DNA of 21,607 nt from JBBQIY01 sp964553035 (GCA_964553035.1 CAZKJH010000064.1:1-21607); one strand, 5' to 3'; positions 9,410 through 17,313 are shown, counted from the first letter of the stretch. Notes: generated by a model from the letters alone, not told the origin. Numbers and translations: made by a program.

Positions 9410-10276
9410 ATGAAGCACTCTGTAGCGGCGTTCATCGCGATGGTTCCATTGATGAGCATTTTAGCGGCGACTCCATCCGAAAAGTCGGCTGAGGTAGCCG
9501 CTCGCAAGTATGTTGAGGCCGCAGAAAAAGGAAATGTGACGGCAGTCTACGCTATGTTGCCGAAATCGTACCAGCAGGATGTGTCGACCGTCGTGTCGAC
9601 CTTCGGCAGTACAATGGACGCTGATATTTGGAATCAAGCTAAGGCGTTGATTGCGTCGATAGCAGACATCGGTATTGCGAAGCCGCAAATTGTCGCGCAA
9701 ATGATGGGGGGGAGCGGCCAGACGGTGGCTCCGACAACGGATGCAATTGCTTCTGTTGAAAAGAGTGCAATGGCATTGAAGGCTCTGACAGGCAAATTGA
9801 CGCTCGATATGATGAAGACGGGCGATATCCTTAAAATCATTGCGATGCCAGAATTCTCCTCAATTGGAGAGCTTTCGAAGGCGGTTAACGACGATATGGC
9901 TGGAGGATCGATTCTTGGTGCGAAGCAGTTGGAGGATGGATCGGTGAGCATTTCTTTCAAGGATAAGCAGGGTGTCGTGGAGGAAAGTCCGTTCGTTCAG
10001 GTGGAAGGGGCTTGGGTACCGAAAGAAATGGCGGATGGCTGGAAGCAAGGCGTTAACGAAGCGCTTAAGGCTGTTTCGGGAATGAAGTTTGACGCTGCCA
10101 AGAAAGAGCAGATTCTCAGCATGCTTCCCATGATGAAAATGGGAATTGATAACGCCAAAAATGCCACGTCGAAAGATCAGCTCAGCCAGAGCATGATGAT
10201 GGCTTTTATGCCGTTGATGATGATGGGCATGGGCCAAGGCGGAATGCAGTTAAATCCCGGTTCGAGCGACGAGTAG
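9410..10276 (+). CDS. Unrecognised secreted protein with Met-rich C-terminus
   Basis: A 288-residue protein preceded by AGGA (9398-9401, 8 bases before ATG) with a signal peptide (MKHSVAAFIAMVPLMSILAA). I do not recognise a named family. Residues about 23-60 (SAEVAARKYVEAAEKGNVTAV) resemble the opening helix of small periplasmic proteins of the DUF4878/NTF2-like type, in which a helix precedes a curved sheet; this is only a suggestion. The middle is amphipathic helix and the last 60 residues are unusually methionine-rich (SMLPMMKMGI, then MMMAFMPLMMMGMGQGGM), ending in an acidic GSSDE. It stands alone, with its own possible promoter upstream and a strong terminator downstream. Met-rich tails can bind copper or hydrophobic partners; neither is shown here. 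Confidence 0.7.
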   Translation: MKHSVAAFIAMVPLMSILAATPSEKSAEVAARKYVEAAEKGNVTAVYAMLPKSYQQDVSTVVSTFGSTMDADIWNQAKALIASIADIGIAKPQIVAQMMGGSGQTVAPTTDAIASVEKSAMALKALTGKLTLDMMKTGDILKIIAMPEFSSIGELSKAVNDDMAGGSILGAKQLEDGSVSISFKDKQGVVEESPFVQVEGAWVPKEMADGWKQGVNEALKAVSGMKFDAAKKEQILSMLPMMKMGIDNAKNATSKDQLSQSMMMAFMPLMMMGMGQGGMQLNPGSSDE

Positions 10277-10343
10277 TAGACCGAGTTTCGACTCCGGCTG
10301 GCAGGTCGGTTTGCCTTCATTAGCAAGGCAATGAAGAATCTAC

Positions 10344-10391
10344 AAAACAAAACAGGCGTTTGCTTATGGAGCAGACGCCTGTCTTGTTTTT
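10344..10391 (+). terminator. Rho-independent terminator after the Met-rich secreted protein
   Basis: A 13-pair stem (10352-10364 with 10370-10382, one G-U) closes a 5-base loop. After one mismatch it extends by 7 A-T-rich pairs (10344-10350 with 10384-10390), giving an A-tract before and a T-tract after. The symmetry means it could also stop - strand transcription. Confidence 0.88.
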
Positions 10392-10415
10392 AAAGCTTGC
10401 GACAAAGCACATCGA

Positions 10416-10455
10416 CGATAAAAAGACCCCCCGGCGGTAAGGATCCGAGAGGTCT
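10416..10455 (-). terminator. Rho-independent terminator on the - strand
   Basis: Read on the - strand, AGACCTCTCGG pairs over 11 positions (two G-U) with CCGGGGGGTCT around a 10-base loop and is followed by TTTTTATC. On the + strand the arms are 10424-10434 and 10445-10455. It would end transcripts of the O-methyltransferase, leaving an unusually long 3' untranslated region of about 290 bases, or end a separate small RNA. Confidence 0.75.
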
Positions 10456-10510
10456 AATATATTAGTGAGGTAAGTGTTGGGTAGGATAATATATTGTAGG
10501 AGGTGAATCT

Positions 10511-10597
10511 ATGTTGCTGACGAAAGCTTGTGTGTTGGGTAGTGAACTTTCGTCATTCCTTTTTGTAAGCAACGAGTGTGCCAATGAGCGAACCTGA
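10511..10597 (+). CDS. Possible 28-residue small ORF
   Basis: ATG 10511 is preceded by GGAGGTG (10499-10505) with GGAGG 7 bases from the start, among the strongest Shine-Dalgarno matches in the window. The frame encodes MLLTKACVLGSELSSFLFVS plus eight more residues and ends in TGA at 10595. A perfect 9-base inverted repeat (TGACGAAAG 10518-10526, CTTTCGTCA 10547-10555) lies inside it. No homologue is recognised and no clear promoter is seen, so it could be a leader peptide, a regulatory RNA or chance. Confidence 0.22.
   Translation: MLLTKACVLGSELSSFLFVSNECANERT
10518..10555. repeat. Perfect 9-base inverted repeat
   Basis: TGACGAAAG and CTTTCGTCA are separated by 20 bases. The + strand form is followed by ATTCCTTTTTG. 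It may form a hairpin in RNA from either strand. Confidence 0.6.
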
Positions 10598-10746
10598 TCC
10601 TTTTTGTATGCGACTAGTAGGTAATTGAAATTAAATGTGTCTTACACGCACATATTCACCCTCACACGAGACAGAAAAATGAAGGCGGTTTATAAACGTG
10701 TGTACACTTGTAAGCAGTAGGTATACTTTAGTATGCACAATTGAAT

Positions 10747-11760
10747 TCAACCTTTTGTTGCCACGACGAGCCAGTGTGGCATTGGCGGGGGCATTTTACA
10801 GGTCTTTCCTGATGTGAAACCTGTTTGTGACATCCAGTCCTTCAGTTCGGAATCGGAGAAAACCCACCCGTTGTGGGTGGTCAATGCCATGTTGACGGCG
10901 AAGAGCGCGGAGAACGGCGGATGGGTATGTGAGGCATCCGTCATCATGTCGAGAATGAAGAGCTTTCCATTTGGCTTGAGCGTGTGGTGTGCGCGACGTA
11001 AAATATCGAGAATGCTGTCGGGTGACTCTTGATGTAGTGCACCGAAGATGGTGACGACATCGTAGGCATTAGTGGGGTAGGTGTCCGTGTGGTAGTCGCC
11101 GGCAAGGCAGGTGACCCGATCAGTCATTCCGGATTCAGCAACGCATTCAGCGGCGACAGCCGAGACGGCAGGGAGATCGACGGTTGTGCAATGGATCTCT
11201 GGATTGGCTTGTGCCATCAGCACGGCGTAGGTGCCAGGTCCTCCGGCGAGATCGAGAAGTGTTCTGCAGCCTGTCAGGTCGAGCATTGGAATAACGCTTT
11301 GACCGATGGCCATAGCACGCCCACGCATGGAGAGAACGAAGCGGCGTGTCCGTTCGGGGTCTTCGCCGAGATGCATTTCGGGGGCTTCAACGGGCTTGCC
11401 AGATTGAACGAGGTGGGAGAGCTTTCCCCAAGCGGGAAAGACGTCGCGGTTGTAGAGGATAGCGTGTGAAAGATCCATCTTCGATCCTGACACGAGTGCC
11501 ATATTGCCAGAGAGTGTGTTCTGATAAACAGTAGCAGATTTTGTGAGGATCCCGATGGCGACGCAGGCATCGAGGAGCAGACGAAGACCTCGTGGGTCGG
11601 AGTTTGTGGCTTCCGCTAGATTTTGGAGCGTGGCAGAGGCTCCTAACTTTTTAATCTGCGTAAAAACATCGTTTTCGAGTGCTGAAAATAGAACAGCCGA
11701 TCCATAGAAGGCGCTGGCAAGGTCGACGATGCCCTGTACTGAAAGTTCCTGCTCTGGCAT
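10747..11760 (-). CDS. SAM-dependent class-2-type O-methyltransferase (acetylserotonin OMT-like family)
   Basis: A 337-residue protein. The start at 11760 (MPEQELSVQG) has AGGAG 7 bases upstream; the frame stays open further but without a site. Residues about 10-90 are the winged-helix dimerisation domain typical of these enzymes. The Rossmann domain has motif I DLAGGPG (170-176), the acidic ribose-binding VDLP (194-197), GDYHTD (221-226), the LHQES segment holding a possible catalytic His243, and LKPNGKLFI (261-269). The family moves a methyl group from SAM to a hydroxyl of a small aromatic or polyketide-like acceptor. No biosynthetic partners are nearby, so the substrate is unknown. A VTT membrane protein diverges from it, with 168 bases between the starts. 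The family call is firm; the substrate is not. Confidence 0.9.
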   Translation of the reverse strand: MPEQELSVQGIVDLASAFYGSAVLFSALENDVFTQIKKLGASATLQNLAEATNSDPRGLRLLLDACVAIGILTKSATVYQNTLSGNMALVSGSKMDLSHAILYNRDVFPAWGKLSHLVQSGKPVEAPEMHLGEDPERTRRFVLSMRGRAMAIGQSVIPMLDLTGCRTLLDLAGGPGTYAVLMAQANPEIHCTTVDLPAVSAVAAECVAESGMTDRVTCLAGDYHTDTYPTNAYDVVTIFGALHQESPDSILDILRRAHHTLKPNGKLFILDMMTDASHTHPPFSALFAVNMALTTHNGWVFSDSELKDWMSQTGFTSGKTCKMPPPMPHWLVVATKG

Positions 11761-11928
11761 GAAAGGTCTCCTGATGTTCACGTGATTATGATAGAATGGC
11801 TGGGTTTTTGAAGTTGTCTGAAGTGCCAATACTACCTTCATTCGGCGTTTATGGCAAATGAAACTTGAGCGTCCACGATCCGCCGCGACCACGATTCGTC
11901 TGATCTGCCCGATTGCTGCTACTAAAAA

Positions 11929-12564
11929 ATGAAAAAAACTACGCTAAGAACCACACTACTTTTTTTCCTTGTCGCCCTTGCGATCATCATTCCATTCTGT
12001 CTGTGGGGTGGGGTGATCGAGGCGTGGTTTGTTAGCCAGATGAAAGTTGCATCTGCTCATCAAGGGCGTACGGCGCTGGTGTTGTTTGGATTGCTGGCGA
12101 CGGACATTGTCTTGCCTGTGCCGTCGAGTCTCGTGAGCACCTGTTGCGGGCTAACGTTTGGTTTTATGGTTGGTTTTTTAGTCTCATTCATGGCGATGAA
12201 CGTGAGTGCCGTGCTCGGGTACGCACTGGGGCGCTTCGGTTCGCGATATGCCGCGAAGCTGATCGGCGCACGCGATCAAAAAGTTCTGGATGGTTTCGTC
12301 CAGAGTGGTGGTAAGTGGCTTCTCTTGCTGTTGAGGCCCGTACCGGTGCTGGCGGAGGCTTCTGTGCTGTTTAGCGGCATCGCGCGTCAGCCTGTTAAAC
12401 GGGCGGCGAGGGAGGTGGTGTTAGGCAATGCTATTGTCAGTGCCGTCTATTCTGCTGTAGGCGCGTGGGGCAAAACCGCCGATTCAATGCTGTTTGCTTT
12501 TGGTGCGACGGTTGCGGTAGCAGGCATTTGCGTGATGCTGGGGAGACGGAAACGTCGGCTGTGA
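11929..12564 (+). CDS. VTT-domain (DedA/TVP38-like) membrane protein
   Basis: A 211-residue polytopic inner-membrane protein. There is a hydrophobic segment at 8-30, a VTT core from about 50 to 155, and a final helix at about 185-205 followed by the basic tail GRRKRRL. Core features match the family: D59 and P63-x-P65 in the first re-entrant stretch (TDIVLPVPSS), GYALGRFGS (97-105), and the R136-P-x-P139 of the second (LLRPVPVLAEAS). DedA/TVP38 proteins are linked to lipid scrambling, undecaprenyl-phosphate recycling and envelope homeostasis; which applies here cannot be told. There is no clear Shine-Dalgarno before ATG 11929 (only an A-rich run), so the start is moderately sure. It is divergent from the O-methyltransferase. 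Confidence 0.87.
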   Translation: MKKTTLRTTLLFFLVALAIIIPFCLWGGVIEAWFVSQMKVASAHQGRTALVLFGLLATDIVLPVPSSLVSTCCGLTFGFMVGFLVSFMAMNVSAVLGYALGRFGSRYAAKLIGARDQKVLDGFVQSGGKWLLLLLRPVPVLAEASVLFSGIARQPVKRAAREVVLGNAIVSAVYSAVGAWGKTADSMLFAFGATVAVAGICVMLGRRKRRL

Positions 12565-12633
12565 ACAGCCGACCTCCACTACTTAAATTTCGTTGGGTTG
12601 GCAGAGAGGCTATCGCCGAGCGACGGTCGGCTG
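12554..12633. repeat. GTCGGCTG inverted and direct repeat
   Basis: GTCGGCTG (12554-12561), a TGAA loop and CAGCCGAC (12566-12573) form a perfect 8-pair hairpin that contains the VTT gene's stop codon. A third copy, GTCGGCTG, lies at 12626-12633. There is no T-tract, so it is not an ordinary terminator. It looks like a dispersed intergenic repeat. Confidence 0.5.
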
Positions 12634-12710
12634 AGACTGCTGCGCTCCACCTTGCTTCGCACGGGATTTGGCCCAGCACAGTTTCGCCCTCGAGAGTGTG
12701 CTGAAATCGG

Positions 12711-12757
12711 GAAATAAAAGGCTACCTTACTGCGCTTCGTGCGAGGATAAGGTAACC
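12711..12757 (-). terminator. Rho-independent terminator of the PEP-CTERM gene
   Basis: On the - strand GGTTACCTTA and TAAGGTAGCC form a 10-pair stem (one G-U) followed by TTTTATTT. It begins 27 bases beyond the stop codon of the PEP-CTERM gene. Confidence 0.75.
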
Positions 12758-12783
12758 AAGAGGAAATTTGAAAAGAGACGTGT

Positions 12784-13482
12784 TCAGGCTTTGCGGCGGC
12801 GGCGAATGAGCAGGAGAAGCCCGAATCCCGCCAAAGATGCTGTCGCAGGCTCTGGAACGTAGGTATAGGTGACCGTCACGTCGCCGTAGGTTTGCATCAT
12901 GGTCACGGAATACTGAGCGTTCCCCGTCGCGTTGCTGTTCTGCGTGGTCAATGCACTGATAATGTACGTTCCGGGTCCCGTATAGCCAGTATAGGCTAGA
13001 CTATTGACGTAACCGTCTTGGGTTTCCAGATGTGCATTGCCACTGGTAGGACCATTGAATACGGCCGAGTCGCCCAACCCTGTATTGTTATACTCATTAA
13101 TGGGATCAGTAGTGGTAGGATCAAGATTGAACGTCTGCGAGATCGAGTTGGCGAGGCTTGCCCACGGAGTCTGGAAGCCGGCTGCGACCAAGCCGACATC
13201 GCTTGAGGTCAAACCGCCGGTGAGCGAGATGTTCGCCGTGACCGTCTGGGAAATTGTCGAATCGTTGTCGACGGCCACTGAGCCCCCATATATGTAAAGG
13301 TTGTAAACGATCTGAATCGATTGCAGAGTTCGGTAACCCTTAGTATCGAACTGATCAAATTCCAGATTGTATGAACTTCCCGGGGTGTTGACGGGAAAAG
13401 ATTGTGTTTGTGTGATGATGGCCGCGTTGGCACAGCTTGCGCTAAGGCAGAGTGCCAGAATCATTCTTTGTAACTTGTTCAT
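12784..13482 (-). CDS. PEP-CTERM sorting-domain protein, choice-of-anchor-E-like
   Basis: A 232-residue exported protein. The start at 13482 (MNKLQRMILALC) has GGGGAG 10 bases upstream and begins a signal peptide ending near CANA-A (residue 20). The last 24 residues are a textbook PEP-CTERM tail: V-PEP-A, a hydrophobic helix (SLAGFGLLLL) and the basic IRRRRKA. In such systems an exosortase recognises this tail and the protein ends up at the surface or in the extracellular matrix. The middle is Thr/Asn/Ser-rich beta structure, with an opening (YNLEFDQFDTKGYRTLQSIQ) that resembles the choice-of-anchor-E family. No exosortase is in the window. It has its own promoter and terminator, so it is monocistronic. 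Function beyond surface display is unknown. Confidence 0.9.
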   Translation of the reverse strand: MNKLQRMILALCLSASCANAAIITQTQSFPVNTPGSSYNLEFDQFDTKGYRTLQSIQIVYNLYIYGGSVAVDNDSTISQTVTANISLTGGLTSSDVGLVAAGFQTPWASLANSISQTFNLDPTTTDPINEYNNTGLGDSAVFNGPTSGNAHLETQDGYVNSLAYTGYTGPGTYIISALTTQNSNATGNAQYSVTMMQTYGDVTVTYTYVPEPATASLAGFGLLLLIRRRRKA

Positions 13483-13560
13483 GATATTATTGCTCCCCGT
13501 CTTGGATTGTGGAGGCATTCGATTCTCAAATCACGTGAGGAAACCTTTAGAAACCTCTAC

Positions 13561-13600
13561 TGACAGCTATGAATCTACCGTAAATAGGGAGTTGCTGTCA
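13561..13600. repeat. Inverted repeat TGACAGC/GCTGTCA spanning the promoter
   Basis: Perfect 7-base arms at 13561-13567 and 13594-13600 with 26 bases between them. They enclose the -10 box and overlap the -35 box, so they could be a repressor operator or a hairpin. Confidence 0.5.
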
Positions 13601-13601
13601 A
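13572..13601 (-). promoter_or_regulatory. Sigma70-type promoter of the PEP-CTERM gene
   Basis: On the - strand a perfect -35 box TTGACA (13596-13601), an 18-base spacer and TAGATT (13572-13577). The expected start of transcription near 13565 gives a leader of about 80 bases before the ATG at 13482. The -35 box sits inside one arm of an inverted repeat. Confidence 0.5.
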
Positions 13602-13613
13602 GCGAAAAAGTTT

Positions 13614-13633
13614 CGTTTCAAAATTTAGAAACG
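13614..13633. promoter_or_regulatory. Possible operator palindrome upstream of the PEP-CTERM promoter
   Basis: CGTTTC and GAAACG are separated by 8 A/T bases. This symmetric 20-base site lies 13 bases upstream of the -35 box, where an activator or repressor could bind. No known regulator is matched. Confidence 0.35.
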
Positions 13634-13777
13634 CGAAAGGGAGAGAACGTTGACGATTTAACCATAAGAAGTGTAGTAAACTTCACGAAAGGAGAGTAAG
13701 CGAGTGGAGTAAGTGTGCTGTTTAAGAAGGGGTTTAAGTGTTGGGAGTGCTTGGAAGCGCAAACAGGCAAGAGGTGC

Positions 13778-16700
13778 CTATTCTTCCAGTGCGAAGGTGG
13801 TCTGGAGGCGTTCCAAGCGACGCTGTACATCGGGGGTGAGTCTTGTGCCAGCGTTTAGGTTGCCTCGTGCGAGGCATAATTTCGCCTCTTCGAGATTTCC
13901 GCCAGCGGCGACTGCCTCGGCCAGTCGGAGCCAGGCATCGGGGGCATTTGGGTTTAGCAGCAGAGCCTGGCGGGCAGCACTTTCGGCTTCGATTGGAAGT
14001 TCTTGGGCGATGGCGACAGCGGCCACCGTATCCCAGATTTCCGCACGCTCGGGGGCGAGTTCAAAGGCGGCTTTGGCGGAGACACTCGCTTCGTCAAGCT
14101 TGTTCAACTGGAGTTGCGCGCATGCCAAGTTGTTCAGGGTATCTGCATGGCGTGCAGTCGAGGCTGAACGTGCCAAGAGTGGTTCGGCGGCCGCTGCGTC
14201 TCCTTCAAGAAGCAATTGAGTACCCAAGACGTAGCGCGCCAACGCGTGACCGGTGTCGATGGTTAAGAGGGTTTTGGCGAAAGGTTTGGCTGTGTCGTAC
14301 TCCCCCAGTGTTGTGCAGAGGCGGAGGACACTTTCCAGCAAGCCTTGGTTTTCAGGCATCTCGCTGAGCGCGGCCTTCGCATGAAGCAAGGCTTTGGGGA
14401 GGTCGCCTGTTGCCATCGCGGCTTTGGAGGCCAACGACTCGGCGGAGCCTCGTGAGTTCGGCAGGCGTTGCAACTCGGTCTGAGCCAGTTCATAGCTCGG
14501 AAGATCTTGTAGGGCTATGGCCACCCAACCCCAGAGATACCACACCGTGGCGATGCGAGTCTGTTGCACTACGTATGGCTGCAGGATCGTCTGAGCCGCT
14601 GTGGGAGCGTTGGCTTCAAGATATAGCGTGGCCTGTAGCTGATCGCAGAGCAGGGGCGTGGCACCCACTTGGCGTGCCTTGTCGATCAAGGGCACGGCGG
14701 CTTCCAGCCCACTCTCTTTGGCTTCCAATACCGCAAGCCCCAATAAAGCGTTGATATCCGCCGGCTTCGCCTCCAGAATTGCAAGGTAAGATTCCCGACC
14801 ACCTTTCGCATTGCCGGTAAGCCACTGCAAGCTCGCCGCCGTTGCGCGTAGCGCATGTGTTTTGGATGAGGCTGTCGGTAGCAGTCGCAACGCCGCATCC
14901 ACGCGAGCAAGTGCCTCGGATCGGCCGCCACTCTGGAGTTGCCCTGCAGCCAGAACGGACAGGGCTTGTGACGTACGAATGGTTCCGTGGAGACGGATCA
15001 CCCCAAGCACGCTCGATTTTCGAAGCAATAACGAAAGTCGTTTGATTTCAGTCGGAAGATCTTTAAGATCAGAAGGCAGATTGCGACCGAGATTCTGTGA
15101 AAGAGTCCACAAGTTCAGCGCGGCACTGATGTTGTCAGGGTTCAGACGCCACGCGGTGGCGTAGGCTTCCATGGCCAACTCATCTTTTGCTTCGTCTTGA
15201 GCCAAGACACCGACTTCGTTCGCCACGCGGGCGGTATTGTTTCGGATTGAGTTTAGATGAAGCGTCATGTTCCATTCTTTGACTCGCTTTGTTTCTGCAA
15301 GCCGAGCCTCGAGATTCCTCCAGAAGGGGCGATGGAGATCCATGAGTGAGCTGGCATCAGCGATCGTGGAGTCGGATGTAACCGGGTGGAATAGGGTTCG
15401 CTGGGGCGACAGCTTGACGGAGGTTCCTACCCACAAATCGTAACCCAATTGCGCCGCGACTTTGCTGGCTTGCTCAGGTCGAGCTGCCAACCATTCGCGG
15501 AGCATCACATGGGGGCTGATGGAGAATAGGGTGCGACTCTCGGGGTCGGGTAGTCGACGCTCCGTTGGATTCAGAACTGAGTTCCCCCTTGTTGGCAGGA
15601 TGTAGATTGGCTGTAGAGGGGAGCCAGTGCGCCATGCTTCAAGGCGCAGGGCATCATCAAACACGCCGTCCGTGACGATCCAGTCGCAATCGTCTGCATC
15701 TTCGACGACCGCCGAGGTGTAGTTCTGAAACAGGCCCAGCGCAGTGCGTTCAGCGACATCTCGCCGCTGGAAAATTGCTAAGCCTGCGGAACCCAGCATG
15801 CAACCCCCCATCACCAAATAGATGATTCCTACAGCAAGCTTCGTGGACTGATTATCTAATAAGGGCATCATCTCAACATCAGTCTGTTGACCTTGCTTCC
15901 AGTAACGGAAAACACGCTCTGCTTCCAACAGCCAAGCTGCCGCCACGAGCCCGAACGTCATCGCGCTGATCAGACATGCTCCAACGCGGAAGGTCGCGCT
16001 GGGCAGTAGGGACCAGATTTGTACCGATTCGATTCCCGTCAATTGAACGACGGTTGCAAGGCTAGTTGCTAAGTAGAAGAGCCTCTTTCCTGCGCTAAAT
16101 TCACCGACCTGAACGTGCTTCGCCAACGTCACCGCCAGCAACCAGGGAAGTAGCAGCCCGACTAAGACGATGAGCCATCCGAGTGGCGGCATGATGCCCT
16201 GCAACTCGACGAAGTAATTCCACGCGAAGAACTGCAAGATATCAAGTCGCCGAGAGAATCCGCGTAAAGCATACCCATCGGTGCCGTTAAAGGTCTGCAC
16301 GGCGTAGGTGATGCACGCGGTAGCCGTTACGACGATGACAGCACCTCCTAGCAGCCAACGCCACGACGGACTTGTAGTGGCAAGGTCTTCGGGGGGGGCG
16401 TCGATATCCTCATCGTCATTATCGATATCCTCAAGTCCTCCCCACGGTAGCCAGAGTAAGAGCCCGATCCACGCTGGCAAGAACAGGAGCACCAGCGGAG
16501 ACTCGGCGATGCCGACTCCCGTGAGTGCTGCCCAGAGGAGATAGGGACCGAGTGTCCGCTGTTCTGCATACCGCAACAACGTGTTCATCGCCGCAGTTGC
16601 AAGAAAGAGTCCGAAGATGGCGGGGTGTGGAGATTGTGCGGCACGCCAGACAGGGGGGCAACACATGAGAAATAGGACACTCCCAATCCCGACGAGCCGA

Positions 16701-17128
16701 ACGGCGATGGGGCTCCAGCGGGGTGTAGCGATGGGATCGAGGAATATCGAAATGAAGCGGACGGTGATCCGATAAAACAAGCCAGCAGAGACCGCCAGTG
16801 TTACATGCCCCGCCAACTGCATGCGACTTTGCATTGCCCCTGCGCCTAGTGAGGCCACCCAGCAACCAAAGCCATTCCACAGAGGTGCTAGCGGAGACAG
16901 GCGAGGCCACGTGCCCGTTTGCTCAACTAAAAGCCGAAGCGACTCGTCTGGAAAGGGCGACGGATAAGACCAGAGTTTCAGGAGCCCCCACACGACTCCC
17001 ATCACGGCGATAACGAGCCAAGCATCACCGAATCGCTTCGACGTTTCGAGATTCGTGTCAGACGGGTCAAAAGCAGGAGACGATTTTGGGACTGGGACTT
17101 CCGTGTGCATGTTTTTCTTCAGTGTCAT
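13778..17128 (-). CDS. Very large polytopic membrane protein with C-terminal TPRs, possibly GT-C/DUF2723-like
   Basis: A 1116-residue protein from the chosen start at 17128 (MTLKKNMHTEV); ATG 17164 and ATG 17110 are alternatives and none has a strong ribosome binding site. About ten membrane segments fill residues 36-455. The first is followed by FPDESLRLLVEQTG (59-72), then GFGCWVASLG: an acidic residue pair in the first outer loop, as in GT-C enzymes, and an order of segments like DUF2723/TMEM260 putative O-mannosyltransferases. An acidic loop (LEDIDNDDEDIDAPPED, about 232-248) interrupts the membrane part. A soluble domain follows, then many TPR-like helices from about 630 to the end (NNLACAQLQLNKLDEA, AEIWDTVAAVA). 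Roles in surface glycosylation or envelope assembly are inference. It is transcribed away from a secreted TPR protein across tRNA-Gly. Confidence 0.78.
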   Translation of the reverse strand: MTLKKNMHTEVPVPKSSPAFDPSDTNLETSKRFGDAWLVIAVMGVVWGLLKLWSYPSPFPDESLRLLVEQTGTWPRLSPLAPLWNGFGCWVASLGAGAMQSRMQLAGHVTLAVSAGLFYRITVRFISIFLDPIATPRWSPIAVRLVGIGSVLFLMCCPPVWRAAQSPHPAIFGLFLATAAMNTLLRYAEQRTLGPYLLWAALTGVGIAESPLVLLFLPAWIGLLLWLPWGGLEDIDNDDEDIDAPPEDLATTSPSWRWLLGGAVIVVTATACITYAVQTFNGTDGYALRGFSRRLDILQFFAWNYFVELQGIMPPLGWLIVLVGLLLPWLLAVTLAKHVQVGEFSAGKRLFYLATSLATVVQLTGIESVQIWSLLPSATFRVGACLISAMTFGLVAAAWLLEAERVFRYWKQGQQTDVEMMPLLDNQSTKLAVGIIYLVMGGCMLGSAGLAIFQRRDVAERTALGLFQNYTSAVVEDADDCDWIVTDGVFDDALRLEAWRTGSPLQPIYILPTRGNSVLNPTERRLPDPESRTLFSISPHVMLREWLAARPEQASKVAAQLGYDLWVGTSVKLSPQRTLFHPVTSDSTIADASSLMDLHRPFWRNLEARLAETKRVKEWNMTLHLNSIRNNTARVANEVGVLAQDEAKDELAMEAYATAWRLNPDNISAALNLWTLSQNLGRNLPSDLKDLPTEIKRLSLLLRKSSVLGVIRLHGTIRTSQALSVLAAGQLQSGGRSEALARVDAALRLLPTASSKTHALRATAASLQWLTGNAKGGRESYLAILEAKPADINALLGLAVLEAKESGLEAAVPLIDKARQVGATPLLCDQLQATLYLEANAPTAAQTILQPYVVQQTRIATVWYLWGWVAIALQDLPSYELAQTELQRLPNSRGSAESLASKAAMATGDLPKALLHAKAALSEMPENQGLLESVLRLCTTLGEYDTAKPFAKTLLTIDTGHALARYVLGTQLLLEGDAAAAEPLLARSASTARHADTLNNLACAQLQLNKLDEASVSAKAAFELAPERAEIWDTVAAVAIAQELPIEAESAARQALLLNPNAPDAWLRLAEAVAAGGNLEEAKLCLARGNLNAGTRLTPDVQRRLERLQTTFALEE

Positions 17129-17313
17129 AGGATTCGTCTCTTGCGAACAGTCGCATGTATACATTAACTTGTTACAAGCGGTTACAGCTTATAGGTAAGT
17201 TTTCAGAGTGCCACCGATCATGAAAGAATGCCTGAAAAGGGGTGATTAACTTATTCTCTGCATCAAAAATATAGACTACCTGCTTCTGGGGCGCAAGCGA
17301 AAATATTTTTTCA

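Larger units (their letters stand above)
10277..10746. other. 470-base convergent intergenic region, repeat- and hairpin-rich
   Basis: It lies between two convergent genes. It contains a + strand terminator, a - strand terminator facing it, a possible 28-codon ORF with a strong ribosome binding site, and several short direct repeats: TAATATATT (10455-10463, 10487-10495), GTGTTGGGTAG (10474-10484, 10532-10542) and TCCTTTTTGTA(A/T)GC (10557-10570, 10598-10611). The stretch 10620-10740 is AT-rich with scattered short palindromes (for example TATACT/AGTATG near 10724) and no gene. Confidence 0.6.

Noticed and set aside
11761..11892. 44-residue N-terminal extension of the O-methyltransferase
   Set aside because: The internal ATG at 11760 has a good AGGAG site and matches the usual family start.
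12668..12862. Small + strand frame between the VTT and PEP-CTERM genes
   Set aside because: It crosses the - strand terminator and the PEP-CTERM tail, with no ribosome binding site.
13713..14367. Overlapping + strand frames at the 3' end of the membrane-TPR gene
   Set aside because: Opposite-strand shadows of a GC-rich TPR region; translations are low-complexity Ala/Ser/Arg.
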